Source: Schistosoma mansoni (lineage: Eukaryota; Platyhelminthes; Trematoda; Strigeidida; Schistosomatidae). Taken from it: a DNA stretch of 64,000 bases. Of this stretch, positions 23,230-36,250 are shown piece by piece. Position 1 is the stretch's first letter; the number at the start of each line of letters is the position of its first letter. The notes beneath the pieces were generated by a model. That model was not told the origin of the DNA and did not search any database. It saw only the letters and a list, made by a program, of their open reading frames with translations. Position numbers and translations under genes: made by a program. Location: assembly GCF_000237925.1 (NCBI RefSeq), contig NC_031502.1, positions 8,425,352-8,489,351 on the forward strand. Reading direction: 5' to 3'.

Positions 23230-25760
23230 GTGGATTTAACCTCAACGTTTCCACGTAAACCCAATGTATCGCCAAGTGTAATAACGGTCATGTTTGCGTT
23301 CATGAAGTCATTTAATTTGTTAAATCATGAATTTTTTAATAAACAACTAGATTATGTTGTGAATTTTGCTCTGGTTGTAATTTTTATTTGCCACGCCTGG
23401 CTACGTTACACCGGACGTGCATTGTTTGCTGGGATGATATCCGAAATTACAATAAATTTAACTACATCGTTGGCTTCTTTTCAAATAGACTGTCAATGAA
23501 TAATGTTAATGGAGAAAGTTTTGTTTTTCCGTGAACTATGTTTTTATGAGTAAGCGACCGCTGTCTGTTAGGTAAGTCCTACTAGCATATAGTTCTTATT
23601 TTGGGTTAATAGGCTTAGTTATCTACATTAAACTACTTTAAGCAACTTGTCTGTGCAAATGAAACAATAATTATAACACATGCATAGTTTAGTATTCTTG
23701 GCTATTGTATATACTAAACAACCAATGAAGGGGAAATAAAGGGAAAAATGCGTTGGAAAACAAGGGAAAATTATGGGGAAACGCTCCAAAATGTCTGCTT
23801 TTTCACCTGTCCGGAGAACTATTGACGATTTTTCCCTTTATGTCGCTCTGCGTTTCAAACTGTCCACTTTTCGCCTAAATACACACCGAATTGTTAGCAT
23901 GCTTAAACGTCACAGCTAGAAAACTATCAGTGTGAAATTATGTATATACACTACAGCGTATATAGCCCAAGGAAGCTGAAGTTGAGAGCTTAGAATTTGT
24001 GCAGAACAGAGGAAATCACGAAAATATTATATTGATGTATCATATTTATCATATTTTCGCTAGACTTAACATTGCGCTTATTCATTTAGTCAATAACTTA
24101 TACATGATATAGTAGTGATATGGACCCATTGTAATAAGTTAACCTTTGATAAAAACTACTGAGAAACTGCAGTGACTCGTCGTATTAGCCTGCTTTTAAT
24201 GAGTATACTAATTCACATCAGTGTGTTTGCGAATAGGAAAAGAATGCTTTGAGTGTTGTTGCTGTCATGGATTATAAGATAGTGTTCATTTTCAGACTGT
24301 ACGTCTAGCTCTGACCATATTTCAAGATCACAGTCATTAATAAATTTTCTCAACGTTAACATCGATAGCAGGATAGCTAAGTATCTGTGTTTTTACTTTC
24401 CTAAAAATTAACAATGTACAGTCCGGGATGAGGAGTGTTCTGTGTCTTAATTAAATGCAGTTGGCTGTGGATAAACACTAAAAATCTTTTTGACAGCTGG
24501 GAATTTCGGTTTATCAGACACTAACTCTACTTGCATATCTTTCTGTCAAACCAGACGTTGACGCATTGGAATACTTAAATGGAAACAAAATAATAAGAGC
24601 TGTACAATACTGAGCTTAAAACATGCTATGCTTTGCACAGGTTGTATCAGCTGGCCTGATCTTAAACCAGTATTCATGAACTCAGGGTAAATCACGGCTG
24701 CGAAAATTTCGTGCTTCAAAACATGTAATTTGTTTATTTACCTATCCTAGATTTTCGATTAAAGCCATTACTACTTTTTTCATTTAGAATCCAACAGGAG
24801 TGAGCCTTCACAGATCTTACAAACTGTTTCGTCGTTAGAACAATGGCCCAGTGAAACTGTTTACGGGAGACTCAATTAACAGCATCTCCACTTCAGTCTC
24901 ATAATCACTTGCAGTATTTATGAGTCACCTCTTCCACCACTTAGTTTAAAAAAATAACAAGGACTACAACTTAACATTACCAAAGCGAGATCTAAATGGA
25001 AACCTGGTGTAATTGTTTGCTTGATATTCCATTGTTAATGAAACGTCCTGAATAAATTTGCCGATCTTATGCTATTTTGTTTTAGCAAGTCGACAGTCGT
25101 AAGAAATTTGTGAATCACGAGCATCTCAGCACCTAGTTTATATGTAATAAATTTTGGTGATATAGCACACATCTTCGTTGTTTTCTTGGGAAACCTACAG
25201 ACTCAGGCCTTCTTACCTATTCCACCCACCTGACGTGTTCACGGCAGTTGATAGATGGAAGCGCACTACGCACATCCTAACCATCCATGCGTCTAATCTC
25301 ATAGTTGCTTGCTTAAATGCCTTACGATATGCCAGCAACGTCTTTACCTATACTAATGAAACACTAGTAACACAGAAGTACCCGTACATCGGTCTACGAG
25401 CTCACTTATCTTCTTAGTGAAAATACTAACACAGTCATGTTGAACATGTCATGAACCCCTTATCTCCATCAAGGCAAATAAGTGTGTATTTACTGAGTAC
25501 AACGATTTTATTTTTCAAAAGTAAGACATAACAGTTGGAAATGAGAGTAATATACAGCATATGTACATGGCGTCACTTGTCTTCATCGATTACCTGAAGT
25601 AGAATATATATATATATGATATTAGCTTAACAGGTGCATTTAGGAAGACTTAAACGTCTATTTTGAAAGAAAAATTGAATTTACTGTGTGAGAAAGCCAT
25701 ACTGTTACTATGAATGTCATCAAAATCGAGTTCCTTAGAGCGTACAAAGCACTCAAACTG
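23230..25760. repeat. Diverged direct repeat, unit 1
   Basis: The stretch upstream of haspin is similar, in order, to 26700-28230. Matching landmarks: ataacggtcatgtttgcgtt (23280) with ataatggtcatgtttacgtc (26792); gaagctgaagttgagagctt (23969) with gaatctgaagttgagaactt (27426); gaaagaaaaattgaatttac (25664) with gaaagaaaaattggacttac (28117). Unit 1 is about 1 kb longer. Divergence looks high (roughly a quarter to a third of bases). No gene in it; a 114-codon frame at 23155-23499 is not preserved in unit 2. Confidence 0.6.
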
Positions 25761-26699
25761 AGAGACAGTTGTCCAAAAATAATTCGAATAAGAAGGCAGA
25801 AATTCACAGGTGCTTCTCATCTCAAGGGTGGTTATGGGACATCTTAGATAAAGCTATTACATACCAGTTAACATCATACCACAAAAAACATGACTTTGCA
25901 ACCGGTAAGCTTTAATCTATTAAAAAAGTGGGCATAATAACAGTTAATTACCCTGTTTTCCCTGACCATGACCGTCCGGCTTCCTTTATTGGCCAAAAAA
26001 TCAAACACTCACTACATACTGCTAGCGGATTCCCGGATTTTCAATGTTAAGCTTGGTTTCACGCACGATGTGCTGAGTTCAACTCATCTAATACTGTTAT
26101 ATAACATATTTTTAATAGCAAAGCTTCTGCAGTAGATCGATAGTATCTCTGACTAGGTCCAGGGTTGTTAGGTGCCTGGGCCTCAATCTTCTCGAAAACA
26201 TTACCGACATTCATTTCTACTGGACACTCAGTATTAGTTTGACTCGTTGACAGGTTAACATAATAATGAAGAAAATAAACCAGAGATAATGAGCAACTGC
26301 TCACGACAACATCATAAATGACACTTATAACTGTTCACATGGGAACGAACATGAGGACAGCCAAAGTCCCAGGAGGTAACAACACTTATTTTAACAAAAT
26401 ACTAACTTTGATTTTCAATATCTACAAAACAATACTCAAAACAAAACGGACTGCCTGAAGGAATACATTGAATTGAGTAGCGGCAGCAAAAGCGAAAAAT
26501 GCAAAGCTGAATCAAAGAAAATTTGCGCCAACATTAAGAGTATTACATTAACTGAGGTATTTCAGTACACTGAAACGTTAAATTATGCAGCTACACAAAA
26601 GAAATAGCGGAGAAAAAACAGAACAAAGAAAGCCGACCGCCAGTACTTACAATAAATCGCGCTTCATTCTGATTGGCCGCTAAGTAGACTGCCAAGATT

Positions 26700-28230
26700 A
26701 CGAATTCGAGTTGAGTTTAATAGTAGCCTACTTGGGGATTGAATGTATGCTCAACGTTGTCATGCCAACTAAGCTTGTCTTCGACCGGGATAATGGTCAT
26801 GTTTACGTCCATGTATACAATGAATTTATCACATTATGATGTAGTTTTTAGTGGATTTTATGGATTTCTCTGTGACTATAAGTTTTAACCAACTTGTTAT
26901 GCTGCATTACATTGGGCACGCGTATTACATGCTGGAATGGTACCCTAAGTCATGGGAAGCTTAATAGTAGTCGTGGTTGTTTTGAAGTAGACCGTCAGGG
27001 AATAGTAGAAAAAGATTTTAGGTCAAGTTTTGTTCTCATATTTGTACTGTAAACCATGTTTTGATTTCTTAGTGACTGTAGCCTTTAGTCTGGAAACAAT
27101 ATCGTTTGTCCCTGTTTAGGTAAGTTTTATTAGCTTTTAGCCCTTTTGAGGCTTTGTAGGTCTAATTATCTTTATTCAACCCCTTAAAGAAACATGTCCG
27201 TTCAAATGAAACGTTAATTACGAGATCTATTTAGTTTAGTATAATTGTTTGTCGTATAATTTAGCTTGATCAACATAATAATGGCACTTAAAGGAAGTGA
27301 TAAAGCACATAAATTTAGTAAGTAGAGTTACCTCACTTTTCATTGCCGTTGGTGTTGTTAAGTGTCTAAGTTAGAAAACGTTCAGTAAGAGATTCTGTAT
27401 GCGCTATCTTGTAACTGGCTCCCTGAATCTGAAGTTGAGAACTTGCAACTTGTGCGGTACATGATGAATCAGGGTACTAGACAACGATGTATCATATTTA
27501 TTGCATTCCCCTCGCTCCAACTTATCACTAATACATTGCATTAGTAAATCACACGTAAAGTACTATTGATGTAGACCCATAGTATTACCATAGCCTTTTC
27601 TGAAAACGACAGAGAAACCTTGGCGCCTTCTATATGAGCCTGCTTTAAGTCAAAATACCAATCCAAATCAATCCGCCTACAAATACAAAAAGGTATCTCG
27701 GCTGTCTCTGTCGTCATGCATCGTAAAATAGTGCTGAGTTTGGAAAAAAGTGATAAAAACGCTCGGTGTGAGTTCGCAGACCATACGCCTGAGTTTGTAT
27801 GTATTTATATGTATTATTCTCTGCTTAAAAACACTTAATCTGTCTTATATATTTACCTCGCGTACATGTGTACACGTAGCAAAACTACTTTTGCAACCAC
27901 AGTGTTATCTTGACTCCAATGGCTTACGTCCACTTCTTTGTGTTTGCCACTTGTATATCTCCCACATACATTTACATAAAGAATCTCTGTGACATAACCT
28001 GCATTTCAGTAAATGATATTATTCGGCAGATGCACATTGAGCGACTTTTTTTCATTGATCACCTAATATTTAGAATAGGGATATCAGCCTAGTAGGTGCA
28101 TTTAGTAGAGAATAAGCGTCAGTTTGGAAAGAAAAATTGGACTTACTATGTGAGAAATAGATCTAGTGTTACGGTGTATGTTATCGAAATATACAGTGTT
28201 CCAGAACGTAATAACCACTGAAACCTCAAA
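26700..28230. repeat. Diverged direct repeat, unit 2
   Basis: Second copy of the segment at 23230-25760. The flank just before it (gattggccgctaagtagact, 26671) recurs at 29380 (gattggtcgctaagcagacc), so the repeat unit may run from one such site to the next, giving units ending near 26710 and 29430. Nature unknown: it could be an old segmental duplication or the ends of an unrecognised element. Confidence 0.55.
27873..28010 (+). repeat. 138-bp direct repeat, first copy
   Basis: Matches 28557-28694 with four differences in 138 bp, all A/G transitions, and no gaps. Much younger than the 3-kb duplication in which it lies. Confidence 0.93.
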
Positions 28231-28556
28231 AACGTCATCCCAAAAACTATTTTCAATAGAGGAAAGCTGGAATCTCCAGTCTGTTACACATTACAGCAAC
28301 CTTGAACTTCTTGTTTACTTCACTAGTGACGGACTTCCGAGATGATTTCCATGCTGAAAGTAGATAAGTCTCGATAAATGACGACACGGAACTGGAACTT
28401 TAGTAGTTGATTCATGGGATATTGACTACGGTCCGCAAAGAACATTCGTGATAACGCACTGCTTTCATTGTATATCATACTTCTTTTTTATAATCTCTAA
28501 GGGCTAAAAACCCAGTGTACTTAGTCAACCTGCTTAAGAGAGGTGTGTAACCCTCC

Positions 28557-28694
28557 CACGTAGCAAAACTACTTTTGCAACCACAGTGTTATCTTGACTC
28601 CAATGGCTTACATCCACTTCTTTGTGTTTGCCACTTGTATGTCTCCCACATACATTTACATGAAGAATCTCTGTGACATAACCTGCGTTTCAGT
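28557..28694 (+). repeat. 138-bp direct repeat, second copy
   Basis: See 27873-28010; offset 684 bp. The sequences just outside the two copies differ. Confidence 0.93.
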
Positions 28695-29870
28695 TGTTTC
28701 TACGAACTTTCAACTTGGTTATTTGCATTGTTACTTAAAGTAACCATGTCACCGAAGAAACTGTAGCCCAATTGCGTTTCCACTTCATCCAGTTTGTTTA
28801 AGAGAGTGCCATTATGCGTTTTAATTATGAGGTGAGCCTGATAAACTTTGCTGCAGTTCATAGGCAATTTGGCTTTAATATTGGATGATGGATCTTTTTA
28901 GATATAGCTCCACACCCATGAAGTGCACATAAAACTGTGTGGGCTGTACTATAAGTTGCTTCCATCAAAAGAGATAATGGATCATGTACAATTAATTGCG
29001 AATGTTTCCGTATGACTGGCATTCGTCGCGTTTAGTTTAAATTGATACGTGATTCCCACTGCAGCTTCCTCTTTTTCTTCGTTCAGGTGAATAAAGTTGG
29101 GGTCCTGCGTCCACAGTTATTTGTAGCAGTCAACAGTTTACAACTGATGACGTTCCATAGGTGGAGCACTTCCACTTACTCCCTGTGTTAGTGCTGTATG
29201 TCGAATCGATACAAATAATTAATTCAGGTGCATTTTCATTCGCTCATATGTACTGAGTGCTATTCGCGTCATTTGGTTTTGCAGAAAGACAAGAATACCA
29301 GAGGAAAAACACTCAGAACAAGGCAAGACAACCCACATTGGTTACAGAGATGGTGGGAATGATAATTTTCGCTTCGTTTTGATTGGTCGCTAAGCAGACC
29401 GTCAAAGTTACGAACCGGCAAAAGATTTACTTCCAGTCCACCTGAGGGTTAGAGATAAGTTTAACTCTCGTTCACTATTTTGCCCCTGGCAAAACATCAA
29501 AATGAAGCGTTGATTATTGTTTAAATTATCGTTATCCATGATGTTGGGTGTATTTTATTCTCAGTTATTTTTGCTGGCTCACTTGAAAAGTGTAAAGTTT
29601 TATGCGATGAAAATACTACTCCATCATGTTATGAACGTATCAGACGTAATGCAGTCAATCATGATTGAAGAAAAACTACAACAAAGCTAAGGTTTACACA
29701 CAGTAGTCCTATTATATAAATTATTCAGAGATATCTACATCTGGGTAACCAATTAAATGAAAACATAACTGTAATCTGTAACTACGATATAACTAGATTA
29801 CTTAAAAATGTCGAGTTTATCCCAAGGTCACTAGAGGAGTTGTGTAGTTTGCAAAGCAGGTAAAGCCTAT
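28695..29870. other. No recognisable gene
   Basis: Intergenic DNA between the duplicated segment and the Gypsy fossil. No long frame or known motif; the site near 29330-29430 resembles 26610-26710. Confidence 0.4.
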
Positions 29871-29879
29871 AACCAAATT

Positions 29880-31010
29880 CCCATGGCTACTGACGATATT
29901 TCGAAAACCGCTATCATCACCCCTTTCAGACTCCACGAATTTTCGTAAATGCCTTTCGGCTTAAGAAATGCTGTCCAGACTTTCCAAAGGTTCATCGATG
30001 ACGTTTTTTGATGACTGCTTGTTTGTAAGTCCATAAAGGAAATCTCATCTTCAGCATCTGGACCTTGTCTTTGAAAGACAGTAAAAACACGGCATTACTT
30101 TAAAGATCCAGCGAAATCGAATCGGCACCACCTCCTTAGATTTTTTAGGACATACTACTGATGATCAAGAACCGACCACAATCAAACAACTACGCACGGT
30201 TAACGGCCTAGTAAAATCCTATAAATGGTTCATACTGAGTTGCACATCCCTTATGGGACCTTTAACAGACCAACTTCATGGAAATGAGAAGTCCATCAAT
30301 TTGGACGATATCGCGAGAAAATCATTCTCCAAAGTTAAGGAACTAATCTTCAAAGCGACATTGCTCGCTGATCAGGACATCGAAGCTCTCGTTAGTATCG
30401 CAGTCGACACATCTGACTTGGCAGTCGTAGGAATTGTACAACAATGAGTTGACAACATCTGACAACCTTTGGCATTCTTCTCGAGGCGGTTGCTAGAAAC
30501 TAGATTGAAGCATAGCATTTTCAGTAAGGAGCTCCTAGTTATGTCCTGCGCTGTATAGTACTTTCGAGACTCCATGAGAGGTCGAAAATTCACCCTTTTC
30601 AACGATCACAAACCTCTTACCTTTTCTTTAAGTTAATCTTCAAACAAGTATTCCCCTTGAGATTCTCGACAACTGGACTGCATTTTGCAGTTTACTTCAG
30701 ATATACAAAACGTTTCTGGAACAAACAATGTAGTTCCAGACGCTTTGTGTCGTATGAATTCTTTGAACAGTTTTCAAGGGATCGACCTTCCTAAACTCTG
30801 GTGGCTTCAAAAACGAGGCACCGATCTTCAGCACCAGTTAATTTGGACAACCCTGAAACTACACATTGAACAGATCGGAATAAGTAAGAAAACCTCGCTA
30901 ACTGATACATCCACATGTAGGGATCATCCAATAGTATTGAAACATTATCGACACAATGTCTTCAATATGTTGCAAAGCTTTGTCATCCAGATGTTCGTGC
31001 AACCATCTTT
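29880..31010 (+). mobile_element. Ty3/Gypsy LTR-retrotransposon pol fossil
   Basis: Plus-strand remnant of a Ty3/Gypsy pol gene: reverse transcriptase block MPFGLRNAVQTFQRFIDDV (from about 29948), the connection segment, then RNase H (ALVSIAVDTSDLAVVGIVQQ, PLAFFSRRL, FNDHKPLTF). It is broken in several places; capsid, protease, integrase and terminal repeats were not found, so it is a partial, old copy. The order and motifs fit the schistosome Gypsy families, but I cannot name which one. Confidence 0.82.
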
Positions 31011-31019
31011 ATAGTTGTC

Positions 31020-33040
31020 GTTGTGGGTCTCAGATTTTGGTGGATAGCATTTTAGCATTATAGCCGATATCAGTTTGTAACAAAAGCCCTAAATTTTATT
31101 TCTAACTCAGAATCTTAGCTCTTGATTGTATTCCTGATAACTCACACTATTTTTTTACCTTTTTCTGACCATTGTAGGTCAAAGTCTCAAGGTCACTGAT
31201 GTTTCTCGCAAGGCGCCCGTATTCCACGCCTCGTCGCATCACCAGAAAATTGCTTTCTAGCTGAATAATAGACATTTTTATAAGCTTAAGCGTTTGAGAG
31301 CCCGATGACATTGAATTTTACTGAGTTAATTACATCTCAAGGATTATCATCCACTACAGTTTTAATGTCGTGCAAAATCCATAGGGCGCAATCTTAATTC
31401 TGATTGGTTCGTCCAAGGCCGTCGGGGTGGTCTGTTCACCACTAAACACCTGAAGGACTAAGTTGGCAACGATTTGATCACGAGGAGTTGGACGATTGTG
31501 TATATCTACCTCCATACCAGATGCTCATAAAAATAAACCAATAGAAACCTAAACTGAGGTCTGGCGTGATTTTCCATTGTCCATAGATTATCAGGTCTTA
31601 TGGATATTTCGTATGGTGAGGGGACAGACGATTTTCCCGGAAACCTGTGTTGTATAAAACAATAAAAACTGGCAATCTCGTATTCAGGGTTTAAATACTA
31701 ATCGTTTAAATGCACCAAGAGTTTCGTTTGCGTGACTTAAAAGGATTCAGACCAACTGGAGGTGAGACATTTGTATAGTCCATTCGTTATTGCTGTCTTG
31801 GTAAATTTTATTCCGCTTGAGTCCAGATCTGTGTTTCATTACCTAAGTTGTTCCTGACACATCTATGTTTGTTTGGCAATGTTGACATTGTTCGAGCGAT
31901 TCGTCTGTGAACTAGTTCTTACAGTGCTTAAGCGGATATTGGCATTTACTTACGTTTTATTTTAAATATTGTCTGAGAATATAAATTGATAGGTGGGCTT
32001 TGTAGCTCTGTCATTTTTTATACCAAATAAAAGCTTGAGCTTGTTAATTTAATATCCTCTTGGGACATTGCATACTAATAGAGAAAGACAGCACATCCTA
32101 CGCTTTATTAAATTAAACATAATAATCAAATCTCACCAAGTGATTTCGTTTGTTGATATTTATCTTGTTCGCTGGAATCTCTTTAGTCCCTTAAGTAGCG
32201 GAGTTCAATTGCTCTCGACTAGACTAGTAAATTTGCATTGTAACGGTCAATTACAATTATTCTGGACAGCAATCGTCCGTAGCTATTTGGCGTTTCGATC
32301 GCACCTATGTATGCAAGTGTCCTATTGTCCGTCTAAAAATTCTTGATGATTCACTGTTATCCAACATAGGCACTTATGTCAACGAGGAATCTGATGTGTT
32401 GTAGTTGGTTCTACAAATTAAAGAGGAATGGAAATTTTTAAGAGTATAACTGGTGCCAAAATAGTGGGACTAAGTTAGAAAGCAAGTCTGATTTTGTGTT
32501 TCAAAGCCGTATATTCGATCTGATTCGTTAAAGCACAACTCTGGCAAGACGCACTGAAGTTTTCATAGTTTGCTTATAAAGGGTTTCCTACCAAGCATAC
32601 TATAATGTTCGTTGTGGTAAATAGTCATCTTGGAATACTCCTTGTTCGGATAGTTTGTTATCTGCTACTCAGTTGTTTTGTGGACTTTGATAAAAACTCA
32701 CCAGGTATGCTTGTTCAGTTCTGGTATTAATTAATACTCCTTACCCCAAAATTTCATTTGTCTATTTTGAACTATATTTTGTTTGAATTTCGTACTTTTT
32801 TGCAATCGCATTTCTGGTTGTAAGTTTCCTGTTTCTCAGCTGATGCGAAGAGTGGAGATTGAGACTAATGGACATCTGTCCCAGACTGTACGTTGTTTTT
32901 AACCTATTGGCTTACTTTTTAAGATAGATCTAAACAAACAACCAAAATACTGCTCTGTATCTCCTATAAATCAACAGTATTTCACATAGTATTGTTGCTA
33001 GTGTCAAAAAAAATCAACAGTGTAATCTAAAAATACCCAC
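31020..33040. other. No recognisable gene
   Basis: AT-rich intergenic DNA. A 92-codon plus frame (32068-32346) has no known domain and no neighbouring exon signals I trust. Confidence 0.4.
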
Positions 33041-33320
33041 CTCCATGTTGGCATTTGTGCTCGTAGACCAGGTAGTCTGAGTACTGCTCTCTCCCCTCTC
33101 GATTGGCGATGTTGACTGGAATAGAAGTGTACTGGTAAAAACCCTGGGAGCCAAGTACTTCACTGGGGTCATTGGCTGTTGGACTAAACCTTGTTAGTAG
33201 TTGCAGATAACTTGAGTAAGGTTTGAGCTATCAGACGTTAACATGACTCAAAAGTGACCACAATGGATTAAATGCACTCACTTTATCTTCTACTGTCTTG
33301 AGTTTTAACCGTATTCCATA
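33040..33320 (+). mobile_element. RTE LINE 3'-end fragment
   Basis: Contains the degraded 3' terminus of the YADD RTE family: acatgactcaaaagtgacca with caatggattaaatgcactca (33242-33282) corresponds to the end of copy E (10679-10725) and of copy A. Truncated at the 5' side. Confidence 0.55.
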
Positions 33321-34124
33321 GTTTCTATCCTTCGAAGTCATCTCTTCGAACCGTATTCTTCTATATTCAGTCTTTCACTACTAGTATTTCAGCTCAGCTA
33401 TTCATATTTAGTAATTTCGCTCTGTGGTGATGTGATATGGCAACATGGGTTACCATACATTTGTCCCTAACTGTAGGTTGACTCAGTGGGTTGTTTGTTT
33501 ATTTACTCAAATCATATCCAAGATACTGATTGACGTATTCACTTTTGGACCACATTTAAGTGTAGGGCTGGTGACTATGCGGTTGCATAAACCGAAGTAT
33601 TTGATACGGGAGCTCGAATTCTCGACTTGATGGTTGTGAGTTGAACGCCTTAGCCTCCTAGCCATCGCTTCAGTTACTGTTCAATACTTAACTGTTAATG
33701 GCGTGTTGGCTATATGTGGCTTAATACACAACTTTGTGATTATTTTTTTAATTGGTCTGTTATATATCGTAGTAAAAGGTTAGTTTATTAGCATAGTGAA
33801 TCATCCTCAATGATAGTTTTGATAAGCTGTACTTTTTAAATAAATGTAGATCCATTTGTGTAGAGAAACGTGAGTTTCTAAACGATAGTCCTTAATATAA
33901 TGAAGGTTTATGAACAATCCCAAATAATAATAATAATCCACACTGTTCTCTCTAATATTCACTTTCATCTTATGACTTTCTTTAAGTACAAAAAATGTTA
34001 TCTTGATGAAACACTGAGCTTGCCACTTTAAACAAGATGGTGATAAGTCTAAGCTTCGCATTACGGAATTTTAGTATTCAAAATTACTCAGCTTAACACT
34101 TCGTCAGGTAATATCTTTTCATTG

Positions 34125-34640
34125 CCCCCAAATGCCCTGGTACGGCCGAGAGTGGGGAGAGCCCACTCTCCCTCTCGAAATGCTCTCACATGGCCACGCG
34201 AATATATAGCCTCTGTCAGGGAAGTCCTACTCACTGCCTTCTCGTGGCGGGGGTGTTGTTCACAAAAGTGAGAGGACGAAAAGCGAATGTCCGGCGCTTT
34301 AACCGGGTTGGTGGATGTGGAGGATCCACCTAGGGGAGTTGGAAAACCCTGATTCCAAACCAATGGTGCACATGGGCTCCAGTATCCTGAAGGAACGAAT
34401 GGCGTATGAACCAACTGTTGGTCACCGGCTACCATGGGACTGCATCTCCTTACGATGCTCCACTGCCTTGTGGATCAGACCTTTAGGTCAAAGGCTCCGG
34501 GTGTGGCCCCCTAAGAAAACCACCTGCTTCAGTCTGGGCACCTGGTCAGTATCACAGCCCTCACACAAATCGAATGAGATTTGTGAGGCGCATATTTATC
34601 TGGTGCTTCCTTGTACCAATGTTTATGTGTTTAAATAAAA
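34125..34640 (+). mobile_element. Short LINE-derived element (copy S2)
   Basis: Complete copy of the 500-bp element; over 90% like S1 and S3 by eye. Runs from cccccaaatgccctggtacg to tttaaataaaataaaat. Contains the block gcttcagtctgggcacctgg that S1 lacks. Its three complete copies look young relative to the LINEs around them. Confidence 0.85.
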
Positions 34641-34912
34641 TAAAATGAAAATTTTTTTCATATATACGACTTCTCCAGTGTCAGAAATCTAGTTCGATAT
34701 TTTTAAAGGTATTTTAGCCTATCCATATCCACAGTAAAACTAATAATCTCAAACCTATTTTCTGTTATGTATTTGTTATTATCAATCAAGTAAATATCAA
34801 TGTCAGCCAAGTATAAACCTGTGTACTGTATTTAAAGCCACATTTTTTTTATCACAGGATTAATCATGATACTGAATAGAATAAGTTGAGCATTGGGTAG
34901 ATTGTTATAAGT

Positions 34913-35072
34913 AAATAATATATTTGTAATATCCCAATGAGTAGAAAAATTAGATTTTCTGACGTTTAGCGACTCAGTGTAAGCCACTTCTTTTTATTTA
35001 TTCTCTGAAGAAGTGGCTTACACTGAGTCACGAATCGTCAGAAAATCTAATTTTGCTACAAATATATTATTT
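34913..35072. repeat. Long near-perfect hairpin (inverted repeat)
   Basis: Left arm 34913-34992 and right arm 35008-35072 pair around a 15-bp loop. The inner 22 bp are perfect (gactcagtgtaagccacttc and tt, with aagaagtggcttacactgag and tc). Next come ttagattttctgacg with cgtcagaaaatctaa, and at the ends aaataatatatttgta with tacaaatatattattt. A small internal insertion in the left arm makes it imperfect. It looks like a foldback element or recent inverted duplication. Confidence 0.9.
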
Positions 35073-35104
35073 ATTTGTGTGACTCATTAGTTGAAATTTG
35101 AGTG

Positions 35105-35715
35105 TTTTAACTACTACTTACTTACTTACACCTGTTACTCCCAATGGAGCTTTGGCCGCCGACCAGCATTCTCCAACCCACTCTGTCCTGGTCCTTCCTT
35201 TCTAGTTCTATCCAATTTTCGTTCATTCTTCTCATGTCTGTCTCCATTTCTCGGTGTAATGTGTTCTTTGGTCTTCCTCTTTTCCTTTGACCTTCAGGAT
35301 TCCATATGAGGGCTTGTTTCATGACGCAGTTGGGTGCTTTCCTCAATATGTGTCCTATCCACTTCCAGCACTTCTTCCTGATTTCTTCCTCTGTTGAAAT
35401 CTGGTTGGTTCTCTCCCGCAGTAGGTTGTTGTTGATAGTGTCTGGCCAACAGATCCGAAGTATTTTGCGTAGATAACTGTTGATAAACACTTGTATCTTC
35501 TGGATGATGGTTTTCGTAGTTCTCCAACTTTCCGCTCCATACAATAGAACTGTCTTGACATTTGTATTGGAAATTATGATCTTAGTGTTGGTTGACTATT
35601 GTTTTGAGTTCCAGATGTCCTTCAATTGTACATATGCTGCTCTTGCTTTGCTGATCCGCGCCTTCGCATCTGCATCAGATCCACCGTGTTTGTCAATGAT
35701 GTTGCCCAAGTTTTA
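35105..35715 (-). mobile_element. SR2-like RTE LINE 3' fragment (copy H)
   Basis: Minus strand, 5'-truncated. A 140-residue frame (35544-35122) carries [67 protein letters not shown] and [10 protein letters not shown], the conserved C-terminal region of the SR2-like family, uninterrupted. The 3' end reads ggagtaacaggtgtaagtaa followed by a taag repeat. Same family as copy G but much better preserved. Confidence 0.9.
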
Positions 35716-36174
35716 ACTACTAGGACACCTTTAAATTTGGATCCATATTCTCCATTATGACACGTAGATAATTAACTTTTAGAAATACTGTTTAGAAACA
35801 GCGCCGACGATCGGAAAAATAAAAATACATTTTATGCAGAAATAAAAGAACAAGCATATGGATTGATATAAAAGGTATGTGCTCACATAAATGTAACTAG
35901 GGTTTGGAAGCATGGGGTTTGAGAACGGGTTAATATCTTCCATTACTGATAAGTACTCGCAAAATGCAATGAACTAACTTCATCCTATTACATTAAATGC
36001 CCCACTGAACTAAACTTTTTAAAATAAATAAACCATTTTGTTTTTTCTTATTTCAGCTTCACTTCGATATAGCGTGACGTTCTTGCAAATTGATTTGAAG
36101 AAAGGTATATCCATCTTTAAAACAGTTAATCCGTTCGATAAATTTGTATAGTGTAACAAGATGATAAATATTAT

Positions 36175-36250
36175 CAGAACTATGTGATATACCAGCGGTG
36201 TGATCATATTGTTCGGAATGTATTGCTCTAATATATATCACATAGTTCTG
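36175..36250. repeat. 17-bp perfect inverted repeat
   Basis: cagaactatgtgatata (36175-36191) is the reverse complement of 36234-36250, with 42 bp between. Possible small foldback remnant or hairpin. Confidence 0.8.

Noticed and set aside
23155-23499. 114-codon plus-strand frame next to the haspin start
   Set aside because: No known motif, and the frame is not preserved in the duplicated copy at 26700 onward.
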